Assembly: GCA_028023455.1 (NCBI GenBank)
Contig: JAQFVV010006546.1
Coordinates: forward strand, 718,001 to 782,000
Reading direction: 5' to 3'
From: Epiperipatus broadwayi
Taxonomy: Eukaryota > Onychophora > Udeonychophora > Euonychophora > Peripatidae
Length of the DNA stretch: 64,000 nt
In this document: one piece after another, positions 48,409-61,407 of the stretch
Layout of the letters: every line of letters begins with the position of its first letter
Numbering within the stretch: the first letter of the stretch is position 1
Position numbers and translations under genes: made by a program
The notes under the pieces: generated by a model
What the model was told of the DNA's origin: nothing
What the model saw: the letters and a program-made list of their open reading frames with translations, nothing else
Databases searched by the model: none

Positions 48409-51400
48409 TCATCATCATCATTATCAACCATTATCAATCCACTGCAGGATGAAGGTCTCTCCAAGTTTAATCCATCTTCTCCGATCTTTAGCTTCTCTTC
48501 TCCACATCACACCTGCACACTTTCTTATTTCATCCATCCATCTCACATGTGGTCTCTTTCTGGGTCTTTTACAATCTCTTGGAATCCAGTTTAAAATTTC
48601 AATTGTCCATCTATTATCATCTCTTCTAGCAATATGTCCAGCCCAACTCCACTTCAATCTTTTAATTTTTTCAATGATGTCAGTAACACCTGTTTGTTCT
48701 CTTATCCATACATTGCGTTTTCAATCTCTTCTTGTTACTCCCAACATACACCTCTCCATACTTCATTGAGTGGTCTAAAGTCTCTGTATTGCTCTTCTAT
48801 TGAGTGTCCAAGTCTCAGATCCATAAGTAAGAACTGGTAAAACACATTTGTTAAAAACCTTCCTTTTCAAACACATAGGCATATTTCCTTTTAGTATCAA
48901 GTTATTTCTACCAAAAGCACTCCAACCAAGTTTAATTCTATGATTAACTTCCTCCATTATGTTTCCATCTGTATTAATAATCTGACCAAGGTATTTGGAA
49001 CTGTTAACTTCTTCTAATTCATCATAATCAATCTTTATTTTCATATTTTGAGCAAACCGATTAAACATTACTTTAGTCTTTTTAACATTTATCTTTAGTC
49101 CTACTTTCCTACTTTCATCTGATAACTCCTGCAACATTTCCTGCAGCTCTGAAGCATTATTTGCAAAAACTACTACATCATCTGTGAAATCTAAATGACT
49201 TAAATAATCTCCATTTACTTTCACTCCTTTAGTTTCCCATTTTAATCCACAAAATACTTCTTGCAGCACTGCTGTAAAAAGTTTTGGAGATATGGAGTCA
49301 CCTTGTCTTACACCTTTCTCAATGTTGACTTTCCCAGTATCATTATGTAATCTAATTGTTGCTGTTGCATTTTTATAAATATTCTTTAAAATATGACAAT
49401 ATCCTGGATCTATACCTTGATGATCCAATGCTTTAATCACTGAAAAAATGTTTATAGAATCAAATGCCTTTTCATAATCTACAAATCCAAAACATAATGA
49501 CAACTCATATTCATTTGTCCTTTCTATAACTTCTCTCAATACCTGAATATGATCTACTGTACTAAAACCACTGTTAAATCCAGCTTGTTCTCTTGGTTGG
49601 TGGAAATCCAATGTTCTCTGTAGACGAGTTGTAATTATCTTGGTAAAAATTTTATATAAAACTGATAAAAGGCTGATAGGTCTGTAATTTCTAATATCTT
49701 CTTTATCACCTTTTTTAAATATTAATATTATTACTGCATTCTTCCAATCATCTGGTACATCTTTATCATTTAGACATTTGGTATATAACTTTGCTAAAAA
49801 AATTTCTGTTTCTTCACCTGCTTCTTTTAATATATCAATTATAAATTCCATCATTACCTGGAGCCTTTCCTTTCTTCATACATTTAATTGCATTTCTCAC
49901 TTCTTCATTTAAAATTCTGGGCAATTCGGAAGATGTAATAGATGTAAGAAGTAGTTGTTCTTTATTACTATATAATTCTTGATAAAAATTTTCTACCAAT
50001 TTCATGATGTCATCTCTCTTTTTAATAATAATTTCATCTTTTTTCCTTATTGCAGATATAAATTTCCTACCAATACCAAAATGTTGTTTTATATTCTTAA
50101 GACTTTTATTTTCTTCTACAGCTTTTCTTGCTAGTTCACAGTTATATTTTCTTATATCATTTTCAACTCTTTTCCGCACCATTTTACAAAATTCGAGATA
50201 TTCAATTCTTTTTAGTGCATCATTTTTATATATCTTCATATTTCTTCTTTTCTTCATAAATTCTCTAGTTTCAGTAGAAATTTTGTTGGTCAATTGCTGC
50301 TTTTTTCTACCAGCTATCTTTGTTGCAGTTTTTAAAAGTGTATCAGTTATTTTCATATTAATTTCATTCAAATCTGAATCATGTTCAAAATCTACTAATA
50401 CTTGAAATCATTTATAAGTTCTAATTTAAATTCATTAGAATGTTTCTGAAGATTAGGAATATCAACTGTAAATATTGTTTTTCTTAACAATTTTTGTCTT
50501 TCTAGTTTTACATTAACACGCATCTTGCACCTTACTAATCGATGATCACTTCCTGTGTTAAATCTATTAAGAACATTACAATCTTGAAATATGTATTTCC
50601 TGTTAGTCAAAATATAATCCAATTCTGCTGTACCTTCATTTGGATGTTTCCATGTCCATTTTCTTTTAACATTTTTCTCAAAAAAAGAATTCATAATATA
50701 AAGTTTTTCTTTTTCTGCAAACTCCACAAGTCTATGTCCTCTCTCATTTCTATTACCATAACCAAAATTACCTACAGCACTTTCATCTTTCATTTGTTTA
50801 CCAATTCTAGCATTAAAGTCTCCCATAACAATTTTAAAATGTTGTTTACTCTTATCAAAAGCCTTTTGTACATCCATATAAAAATCTTCTACTACTTCAT
50901 CACTATGAGAACTTGTTGGGGCATAAACCTGAAGTATCTGCATTTGGTATCTGCTATTAAGTTGTATAACTAATCTTGCCACTCTGTCTGATACACCATC
51001 AATCTCCACAATATTGTTCTTCCACTTTTTATTTATAATGAATCCTACTCCACTTGTATTTCCAATATTTGTGCCTTTATAATAAAATATATGTCCACTT
51101 TTTAAATCAATTGTCTCTTCACCTTTTCTTCTAACTTCACAAAGTCCAATAATGTCCCATTTAATATAAGAGAGTTCTTCTTCTAATTCTTGCAATCTTC
51201 CTTCACTTGAAAGTGATCTGCAGTTGTAAGTACCTAAATAAAAAGTTGTCATCAAATGGCAGCCTGGATCCGCAATCAGGAGATTCTTAGCACCCTCCCC
51301 CTGCGGCCACCAACCGCTGTCTTGGTTAGTGACTTTACAGCCTCCTGGGAATAAGGGCCATGCTTTATTTTTGTCTGTCATAATTGTATATATGTATTGG

Positions 51401-51706
51401 AAAAATATTTATCATTTACACAAACATTCATTCTGCCTTATCAGGCACTGAGAAGAAAGACCATGGTGTTTCTTGATCTTAAACTCAGAGGTAAAAAGCC
51501 AAAACCTCACCACGCTGGCTAATGCGTGTTGGTGAGCAGCCCATCCATGTTCATATACTATATGAATAAACACATAGTAATAACAGCTGCAACGACAAGA
51601 ACGTATGGAGTGGACATTAGGAATTTGACCTGCTCGGTTCCTTTAAGGCCTCCAAGAGGAATCAAAGGGTCTTCTTTCAGTTAATAGCAAACTCCTTTCT
51701 GCAGCC
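48409..51706 (-). mobile_element. RTE-type LINE copy 2, full length, ~3.3 kb
   Basis: Same 5' end (GGCTGCAG at 51706) and same (TGA)n 3' tail as copy 1. A 9-bp TSD gataaaata lies at 48400-48408 and 51707-51715. Identity to copy 1 is about 97% by eye. It has more coding damage than copy 1. Confidence 0.93.
48424..51381 (-). pseudogene. RTE endonuclease-reverse transcriptase, several breaks
   Basis: Pieces: endonuclease (51381-50395) with LGTYNCRSLS, VMGDFNARIG and GSDHRLVRC; linker and RT start (50371-49835); RT core (49854-48775) with NYRPISLLSVLYKIF, FVDYEKAFDSI, GVRQGDSISPKLF and the catalytic box FTDDVVVFA (FADD in copy 1, catalytic Asp pair kept); C-terminus (48657-48424). Breaks: a one-base loss near 50405, a one-base gain near 49845, and a CAG-to-TAG stop near 48775. 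Copy 1 is intact at these points and copy 2 is intact at the copy 1 break, so the lesions arose after each insertion. Confidence 0.92.
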
Positions 51707-53004
51707 GATAAAATATATATATATATTTAAATATATATATATTTAAATCTAATATTCCCCCCCTTATTACTCTCATACAGAATTTCTCCAAAATTATACA
51801 CATTAACTTCCATTTGTAGAAACGAAAATAACACATAAAATTTACAACAGACAAAATAATAAAACAAAAATCACAATTTTTATCCCATTATGTTAATTAA
51901 AGTTCGATAAGTCTACTGGAAATTGTTCATTTGCTAAACAAACTCCTAGGAATGGAGATGAAGTTTTGCTCCCACGAAGAATAGAAGTTTCTTGTCTGAG
52001 TCAAAAAATAATAATGTTCTCCAATTATCCTGTCTTGGATTTGTTTAGGCATTTTATTTAAAGCAAAGATGGTTTTCAAATTCTTCTAAATGGGCAGATA
52101 AAATCTTTAAACTTTCATGGCTTTATTGATGACATATTATTACCCCATGGTACAAACTTTTCAGCAAGCAATCATGATATAAAAATAATATATATTTATT
52201 GATTCATTTGCTGCTCAAGATTTCAATGACGATATTATTATTTATCAAAACAATCAATTACTGAATATTACTGCAACACACAAATTTAACTAAAATTTGT
52301 CTAATCAGCAAATAATTTAAATGCTCTTACTTTCAAATTATTTCTTTCCCTTCAAATGATTGCTTTAAAATTTCACCTTTTGATCATTTTGATTAATATT
52401 TTAAAAAATATTTATATATTTAAATTTGAACATTCACATCCATTTTGTATTCGAATTTATTTTTAAGCAGAAAAAAAAAAGTTCGATCTTCAAATGCAGA
52501 AGACAATTATAACAATTAATACTGGGTTGTAGTTCGTGTGAAGTTTTTTTAAACATTTTAACCTTGACATTTCCTATTGTTTAACTGATGTAATGTAAAT
52601 AAATGGGATTATAAATAAAAATAATAATTTATAAATATTTTAAATTTCATTTCCACAAATGGTTTCTATGTGTTTAGATTTTAATTCAGTTATTGTTTTT
52701 ATTTAATTATTTTTTTTAAGTTTATGTGTAAGTTTTTTTTTATAGTCATCCCCAATTATTAACATATAATACATTTTATTCCAGTGTTAATATACCTATC
52801 TGTTTCCCTATTAATTTATTGGCTTTTATTACTTCTTTAGAAATAAAAAGATGTTTATACACATGTATATGTTGGAAAGAAAAAAAATGTTAATATTACA
52901 ATTTGCTTGGCAATTTATTGGTTAAGCAAATATATTATGAGGCTCTAATTGGTAGAGTGTCTTAAATAACTGGATGGTGTGGCAGATTGTAGCTCATCAC
53001 TACA

Positions 53005-53560
53005 ATACCTATCAAAAGTAGCAGACAAACCAAAGAAAATATGGAACAGTATAACATCATAACAGCTTTCAAGAACCATATCACATTATGAAATATTCTA
53101 ACATTTACAAAGTCTAAACTTAAAATGTCAAAGAGCAAAAACTATACCTTTGAAATACCATGTGACTGTAGAAGAATGTATATTGGTGAGACCAGTCATC
53201 TCATTGAAAAGCAATTGCACGAACACAAACTGATGATTAGAAGAATAAAGCAACTGTGTCTAAGATAGCAGACCATGTATGTACCAATGAATATATGTTC
53301 AATTAGAAAAATGCAAAAATATTGGATAGAGAAAAAAAGAACATGTCAATAGTGAACAATCCCTTGTCAACCTGGTGTGACTGTACACAGTGTATAAAAA
53401 CCACTAATCAACTTTTCTCTTACAAAAATGTGGAGAAATCAGGAGGAACGTCGGATGACACAGAAAAATGAAACCAATACTGCTGGAATTAAAAGAGAAA
53501 TTTAAGCCCAGTAATCACAGATATACCAACAATACAGAAGACAATTAAGAATGATAAAGA
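53005..53560 (+). pseudogene. Penelope-like element, GIY-YIG endonuclease part (right half, split)
   Basis: Resumes the Penelope-like frame cut at about 41770: a linker with MEQYNIITAFKNH (the usual LNKYNI.T.F position), then YTFEIPCDCRRMYIGET and KQLHEHKLMIRR, matching the Penelope GIY-YIG domain (CxC, YIGET, R/EHK). Further frames are broken by stops. The endonuclease would nick the target for target-primed reverse transcription. Confidence 0.85.
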
Positions 53561-54720
53561 TACAAGAGAGGCACAATGATGCATTGACAATTATGGTTCA
53601 AACACCAAGATAAAAAAATACATCCATGATGGACAATGAGGTTTAAAGAGGATGGCAGTCACACCAGAATAATCAAGACATAAACCCTACAATTACAGAG
53701 GGACTTGCACTAGACAATGAAGATCACAGAGAACTGAAGTTGTACTTCAGTGACCAAAATTTGAACCCTCCAATATCAGATGTATCTATAAAAGATAAAG
53801 AAGTGCATATGCAGGGTAGTAATCAAAATTCAAGCCCACTAATGGCAGATGAACCAATGATCATGGAGACTAATATGAATAATGAAGACCAGAATCAAGC
53901 ACAACTTCGTATTGGTAATCCAGATTTAGACCTATTCACAACTGAGTTATCAGCTGCAATAATGGGAATAACCAAGCTTGATGAAGATCAAGAAGAAGTG
54001 ATGTCATACATCATTCATCAGATTTGAATTCCCTAGAAAGACATACAGCTATAATAAATAACAAAAAGCACAGAGAAAGGCAAGCAGACTAAAAATCAGA
54101 ATGCAAGCACTGCACTAACAAAGGAAACAGACAAGAATGAGAAAGATCAAACAGAAGCATAACTATACATTGGAGATCAAGGTTTAAAACCTTTTAAAAT
54201 ATAGTATTATCACCAAGGAAGCTAACCATAGACAAAGAGGAGCAAGTTTTTGACAAGCATAACAAGGACAAAGTTATCAATATTCAAAGAACTCAGCAAT
54301 TGGAACAAGGGACAATCCACAAAGAGTAAATGAGTAATGAGTATACACAAACCAAGAGGAAAAAGGAGACAAAAAATCAATACTACATTAAAGTTAAAAA
54401 ACAAGTAGGGATCATGGCACAAAGAAGCCCATATATCACAGAAAGTAAGGATCTTCATAAAAGAAGTAAAAAATACCATTTAGAAAATGATCTTAGAACC
54501 ACAATTGGATTTTGAGTCAGAAATAAACTTTAAGTTATATAGACATGTAAATATAATTAATCAATTAAAAAAGAAAGAAGCATATACTTATCATATTAAA
54601 ATTAATAAACTCATATACACGAACACTCTGGAAAAACAAATAGCCCAATCACTCATTCACTGCAAAGAGGAAATAAGTCATTTTTTTTATAATGTAACTT
54701 GGTGGATATGAAGCAATGTA
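53560..54720 (+). pseudogene. Decayed ORF with repeated peptide units downstream of Penelope
   Basis: The longest open piece is 53740-54027 (95 codons). Across frames the motif Q-x-L-N-P-x-I, then an acidic NED/DxED patch, then L-x-F/I-x-D/N recurs (near 53680-53760, 53755-53830, 53890-53945, and a degraded one near 54160-54195). This suggests a once longer acidic repeat protein or a minisatellite. Function unknown; I do not recognise the family. Confidence 0.35.
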
Positions 54721-55280
54721 TAACTGTACACTGATATACTTGTTCCACTTTTCATTTAATTCAACCTATCTGTATAAATAATTTAGTTAGAAATATCTGC
54801 ACACATTTGTAATATGCACATGTGTGTGTGTGTGTAAATTTCACTAGTAAAAGGCTTAAAAGTGGATTATTCTGATCACACTATATAAAAATACTTTGTT
54901 AAAAGCATTTGATTAAAATAATTTTGTATAAAGATTTTGGCAAAGTAAAACATAATCAATTAGCAAGAAAATGTTTAAGACTATGGAAGAGGGGTTGGAA
55001 GCCACTAAGTAGGGAAAAGTGCTGCCCTTTCCCTATCTGTGCATATAATCAGAAATAGTTACAGTTTGACACCTTCACATCCTGTACATATTTCAAGTCA
55101 TTATAATGAAAAATAAAGTACAATACACAGAAAACCATGTTGGACTGCAGAATGATATGAGAAAATGGCATGCTAATAGATTAGAAATTAAGACAATGAT
55201 CAAAATCAAACCCATTAAAAGTCAGGAATGGGCCCAAGGCAGAAATAAACATATATGTATACATGGAAATGGGCATTATT
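54720..55280. other. AT-rich stretch
   Basis: A (TG)n microsatellite near 54819-54834; otherwise nothing recognised. Confidence 0.45.
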
Positions 55281-55285
55281 ATATA

Positions 55286-55445
55286 TATATTCAGCTTAAT
55301 ATTTGATGGAGAGACAAGCCGAATTCTAAGAAAAAAATATTTTGAAATTTATCAGCATCTATTGTTATGTATATTCTGCTTAATATTTGGAGAGATAAGC
55401 CAAATTCTAATAAAAAATTATTTTGAAATTTATCAGCATTTATTA
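55286..55445. repeat. Tandem duplication, ~84-bp unit
   Basis: Two units (about 55286-55369 and 55370-55445) share cttaatattt, gagaga/taagcc, aattctaa and attttgaaatttatcagcat. Divergence of about 10-15% implies an old duplication. Confidence 0.75.
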
Positions 55446-56915
55446 GATTTAGTAATGAGCAAGTAGTCAGGCGTCAGCTTTTCTTAGGTCATCATGTAGG
55501 AGTTGGGGTTCAAAAGCATTCCATTAAAATGTAGAAGATCCATCCACATCAAATCACAAGCTCATCCATCTACATTAAGATATCCCAAAGCTACAATTGA
55601 TTTGCTGATAAAATGGTTTTATTATATTTAAATATTCTAACTGTAACTTAATTTATCTAAATACTATAACTAGATCTTAAGCATATAAGTCATATATTTT
55701 ATTTATTTTAAATGTTAAATCTACTGGTTTAATTATTAAACAGATTAAAACATATTTTTATTTTGTGTTGTTTATGCTTCTTTGCTCTCAAACTCCCAAA
55801 CGATGGAGTGAGTTCAAACTAAAGTTTTAAATGTTAAAATATAAAAATAACAGTATAAATTATTTTTTTAGAAATTTCTATTTCTTACTCCCCATTGTAT
55901 CAAGGAGATTTATCTGTCAATTCTTAGAATTATGTAAGAATTAAGAAGGTATGGTGAACATATTTTATTTAATTGATTTATAAATTATGTTGTTTATTTA
56001 TAATGTGCCTTATAGATGTTATATATAATATAACCTAGATCTGGTCAAAATTAATGTTATTAAGAATAAATAAATTATTAATTCAGTTATTACTTCATAT
56101 GCCACTAAATTAATGTTTTCTTTTAATAATGACTTGATGATGTAACTTCTTTAAAATTGCAGTAATATATAATCCAAATCCTATAATGTTCTAAGAGTAA
56201 TAACAATAAGATTATATGTATGTGCATATTGCATTGCCTACCAATGCAATATATTCTTTATATAAATAAAACTGCATTTCATGTATAAACTTATCAGTCT
56301 ATCTAGGATCAGTAATCTCCCCATACCTTACCATTAGTTATTAGACTTTATAATTTAAATTTTACATAAATAATTATTGTGACCAGGATTAAGTTATCAA
56401 ATACTTCATTATCATTAACTGGGGATGCTCATAGTTCTATATTTAAAATAAGTTTGTTAATATTAATTATGTATGTGGATGATTTGTGTTTCTACCTTCC
56501 TATACCTCTGTCAATGGTCATTTCATTATTGATTTTCATATGCATGAGGGTATATCAGATTTTATATACCTGGGTTCCTAATTCGTAGATTAGCCTGGTC
56601 CAGGTTCCACAGGAGTTGGAGACTCCTTGTGATCCCAAATCTTGGATTCAGCACACCTTTGCACTCTTTCCACTAGTATGCACTCTAGGTTAGAAGCAAA
56701 TAATCTCTGAAGCCAGGGACATCCATTTAACAGTGGTGAAGCATCCTATTACATCACCAAAGATGATCAGCCTTGTCATAATGAACAATTATCCCCATTC
56801 ATTTAGGTAGTACCACAATTTCTCTATTAATATTTGCTGTCCAGCCTGTCTACCCTTGTTAGCAACCCCAGGTAACCTGAAATCAAACCCATCCACAACC
56901 TTTTCCTTAATAAGC
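55446..56915. other. AT-rich gene-less stretch with a GC-richer patch
   Basis: The 56580-56780 patch is clearly less AT-rich than its surroundings but matches nothing I recognise. No credible ORF. Confidence 0.4.
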
Positions 56916-56916
56916 C

Positions 56917-56917
<1 letters not shown>

Positions 56918-57001
<84 letters not shown>
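56918..57001. repeat. (AT)n microsatellite, about 42 units
   Basis: Uninterrupted alternating AT of about 84 bp; the Ile-Tyr ORFs across it on both strands are artefacts. Confidence 0.98.
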
Positions 57002-57003
<2 letters not shown>

Positions 57004-60000
57004 CAATGATAAAGCTTTCTATTTCCAATTGGAAGAAAATAGGGTACACATCATTCTGTAACCCACCATTATCTTACTAACATTATGTAAAGGCCAGTAA
57101 ATTGTCATCACCCCATACTTGTAAGCTATTCTCTTAATTATATTTAATTATTAATTTAACTTGTAAGTCAAAACTAGCTATTAATTAATTATCATTAGAA
57201 ACATATCCATTCATTTAATTAGAACATCATGCTTAGGTAATTTATAATATAAGATTAATTTGAAAGTCTTGTAGAAAGGTGAACCCTGAAATCATGTAAA
57301 TAAATATAAGATAAATATAATGATACAAGACTTAGGAGTGCTGGCACCTTGTCATGTCATATGTTATGAAGAACCCTGAGAGTGAGAATTCATGTTCACA
57401 CCCTCAGTTATGTTGAATTATACAAAGAAGGGAGGCTATGTGACATTAAGAATGTTAATTAGGGGGTTGAGATTGGGAAGCTTAGGTAGGGATTTAAACC
57501 AGATGAAATGGGGGTAACCTCATGGCCACTAGTTGAGTCTGCTTGGTCTTTCAGTCTTGTTGACTGATTATACAAAACTTGACCATTAAACTACTCACTT
57601 TATCATTGTTCATTATCTTACCATGTGTTAAATATTTTATAATTGCTTATTACTTTATAAAATAATTCCATGAATGGTTAGAATAATTATCTTTTTGGGT
57701 CTCTGTCTTTGGCTTGTCAGTCACTCTACAAAATCTTCAGAACTTACACACCAGCCTAAAAATCTTCAACAATAAATAACTACAGAAGAAAGTAATATAC
57801 TGTTTCAGTGCTTTATGACAACAAAAATGTTTACAGAAAATATATATATTGCTTGAAATTTTATTAATATTCAATTGCTTGTTTATTCATGTTAAATTTA
57901 TATGGAATTTAAACTTCTAAAAATGTTGAACACCAGAACTTTGCATAATTTTTAAACTAAAGTTTATTATGCCATTTTCTACAATAAATTATAGACTGTA
58001 TATTTTGCGATGCTGGACTTTTATTATTATTTACAAAATATTCTCAATGAGGTTAATTTGATACTATAGTCAAATTAGAACTTTTGCTAATTCTATAGGA
58101 AGTTGTACATGATATAAGCAACTGTGAAGTAATAACTATGAAAGTACAAATACTTTTGCATTATTGTAAAAATAAATCATTCTATTGATATTATTTCTTC
58201 ATAATTTAAAATGAAATTCATGAAAATTGTCATAATGTTGTTTTAAAATAAACAAAATGTTTATTTTAACATTTATAAAATTATGGAATGGAAAGATTGT
58301 GTTTTTCCAGGACTTTATCTTATGTTAAACATATGCTGATAAAATATTACACTTTAATGAAATACTACAAATGAATAAATATTCTTGTTTGAATGTACTT
58401 TATTGCTACTAAATATTTTATCTGACTGCAAAAGATAAAATAAAGTATAAAATAACTTGGTGCTTACTACAGTCTGTGTATTGCTACCAAATGCATATCA
58501 TACTCTTTATTATGATTTTCAAATAGCTGGAAATTGTTATTGTGCTCTTGATACACTACTATTGCCTTATAAAATTTCATATTATTTTGGAGGAGTTTAT
58601 ATTCACTCTTTATAAATGTTTTTGTTGAATTAATCTTCACATTATTTCAAAATAAAATAATAGCATTATCTTTGTACTGCTTAAAATAAATATTATGCGT
58701 ATTATTTTTACATTGTTTTACTACTTTTAAACTGTTTTACATTTTGAATTACTTCAAAAGGAATTATATTTATTTATTTTTTTATTCTTTCCACGTATAC
58801 TTTGTTATTTACCTTCAATAGCTTTTTCAAATTATGTCAGTGTTTATTTATTTTATGTTCTTCAAATTTTAATTAATTGTTTTGCCAATATTTAATATTT
58901 GTATTATCTGAGTATTTTAATAAAATCCTCAACATGTCTAAGGAATCATTATTTGAACTATTGTGCTATAAAACTAGCATTGAAATCAATGATTCAAGGA
59001 CTCATGAAATATTAAATGATAAAGGGATTATAAATATTTAGTTGTAAATTTTATTTATAGTTTACCATGTTGATAATATTGTTTATTTATAATTCATGTA
59101 TAATTTATGCTATAATGAATATGGGGGGTTTCAGTATATTTATGACTTGAAATATAATCAAAAGTTACATGTACATCCTGTATGAAATTGTTTAGAGTGT
59201 GTATAGATAAATGGAGAAATTAGTACGGAAGATGTATATTTTTCTTATTAAATTGCTAAGCCACAATTCATATGTCTGGTTATATTTTGCTTTAATTATT
59301 ATATTTTATCAATTTTTTACATCATATGTTTCTTATTGCCAAATGATATAGTAGGATTAATGCTATTTTCATATATTACTTTTATCTGATGTCGTAATGT
59401 AGTCTGTCATAGATGATGTTATCAATGATGCTAGATTTTAGGCAAGCTTTAGTGATGGTTTCTTCTTAGTATATTTATTAAGATTGGAGACAAGGTCCTA
59501 ATTCTTTATTGTACCCTTTTGAATAAGGGTTTATTTTTTAATCTTTTCTATCATAATGCCTTTTGTATTCCTTGATGTTTATCTTAATGAAAAATTTTAA
59601 AATCATGCATGATGCCACCCATGCTTTTATATTGCTCTTCGTGCAGTAAAACAATTTTAAGAATGATAATATTGTTGATATGCATAGTATGTGTATCTGA
59701 TGTGTTAAAAAAATCTTGATAAAATATTTTATGTTTACATTTATAATTATTTTTATGTGGCTACAAAATTATACATCTTTCAAGTTCAACGTTATTTCAC
59801 TAGTAAGACTTATTCGTTGATATTATTAAATATATTTCATACTGTGACATACGAGAATGAAAGCTGCATTAAATAATAAACGTTAGTTTCCAGTATTCTT
59901 AATTAAATCATATCGTATTTATGTATTTTTTAATTTAAATTTTATTTAAACTTTGTGATATTTATAATTTTGATCTTATTAGTATTAATAAAATATTAAT

Positions 60001-61400
60001 TTAATCATTACTTGTGTGTTTGTATCCGTATCATCATCTGCATTATCAGAAATTCAAAATCAAACATATAATATAATATTAAGGTATAAGAGTACAAAAA
60101 GATTATACAAATCATTTTATTAAAATTTATACCATTGATGTTTTTCAGTAACATCCTTGGTATATTATTTTATTTTAAGATTATAAGGAGAACCTTTTTG
60201 TGTGATATATGGGTAACAACAAAATCCCTTTTCTACTCATATAATCATGAAAGTCATAGATTATTATATAATTATTTTAATATCAAAGTTTTATAATTAA
60301 TTTTACATTAAAAATATTTACTGTATTAGGATATTATTTAATCCTTAGATCATATCTTATTTTATTTACTAGGATCACATTTACTGTTTGGATAAAAATC
60401 TAAGATAAAGAATATTATTATATTTGTTTATTAGAAAATTTTTTCATAAGAACACTGAGATTTGATTGCGAGAGATTTATTTAGATTGATAACCTTTTAC
60501 AGTAACCTGATTTTATAAGAACCTGCTTTATAAGATTAATCTAGAGAGAATTAGAACTCTTTAAAAATTTTAGAGCAGCATAAGAGCTAGACATCTGAAG
60601 GTTACATTGGTATTCACCATGGTATTGTAGCAGGATGGTGAAAGATTTGTAAAATTACATTGGTTGATGATTTTTGGCAATCAATATGTTGGCCATAATA
60701 TTTTAGTGAACTAATGATTGGTGAATTGATCCTGATAGATACATTGATTAACTTCTATTGTAGCATAGTCAAATTTATTGATTTGTGTATGTCCAAAATG
60801 ACTGCTTGATATATAGGAGTTGAGGCATAGTTATGGTTGAATTTTGATACTGCAACTAAAGACCTCAGTTAATAAGAATGCTTTATTGATTTTTGTAATA
60901 TAATAATTTGATCATTTAATAGTCATTTAATAGTTTACATAGTTGTTGCTAAATGATGAAATTTATGCCATGATTTGAGAAAATTATTACTTACTTATCC
61001 ATAAACATTATTTTATGGTTAATAAAATTAAAGTGCCTTATACTATGTAATCAATTATTAAATATTTTATTTGATGTGATATTAAATTTATACTTTTTGA
61101 TAATGATGGTATTTGTTTTGATTTAAGGAAATATTTATTACATTGTTTAGTTTAAAAAATTCTGAGGAGTAACTGACATATAAGTCTGCAAAAAGGAAAA
61201 GTATGTGGTATTAATATTTAAAAGTTGTTAGGAGTAAAATGTTTACATTTTTGTGCTGTATACAAAATATAGTTTAAGAGTTCTGATAGTGTATGCTGAA
61301 TATCTTAAGATGGAACATGGGAGTAGGTTATAATTATAATACATTTGAAAATTGTATACAATCTCCATTGTTATTAATGCTATAATTTTACTTAATGTTA
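57002..61400. other. Long AT-rich gene-less stretch
   Basis: 4.4 kb without ORFs above background. No terminal repeats, tRNA or transposon domain recognised; poly-T rich from about 58700. Confidence 0.45.
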
Positions 61401-61407
61401 ACAATCA

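Larger units (their letters stand above)
41770..53004 (-). mobile_element. Element C: internally deleted Ty3/gypsy retrotransposon
   Basis: Left LTR about 41770-44130, right LTR 47330-53004 (split by a LINE), interior 44131-47329. On the minus strand: PBS, remnant of RT, RNase H, integrase, PPT. Gag, protease and the front half of RT are gone, and the remaining domains have lost catalytic residues. It inserted into a Penelope-like element, whose two halves flank it. I could not identify a clear TSD, and the exact left LTR edge is uncertain by about 10 bp. Confidence 0.9.
47330..53004 (-). repeat. Element C right LTR (5' LTR), split by a LINE
   Basis: Copy of 41770-44130. It is interrupted at 48409-51706 by an RTE LINE; the left copy has no LINE. 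After 53004 Penelope-like coding sequence resumes. Confidence 0.92.

Noticed and set aside
41760-53014. A target-site duplication for element C
   Set aside because: Left flank (ggta/gtaa) and right flank (atacc) do not match; the LTR left edge is too diverged to decide.
56379-56588. Open frame containing MYVDDLCFY, resembling an RT catalytic box
   Set aside because: No other RT motif in any frame on either side; a four-residue match in 64 kb is expected by chance.
56789-57080. ORFs with long Ile-Tyr runs on both strands
   Set aside because: Direct translation of the (AT)n microsatellite.
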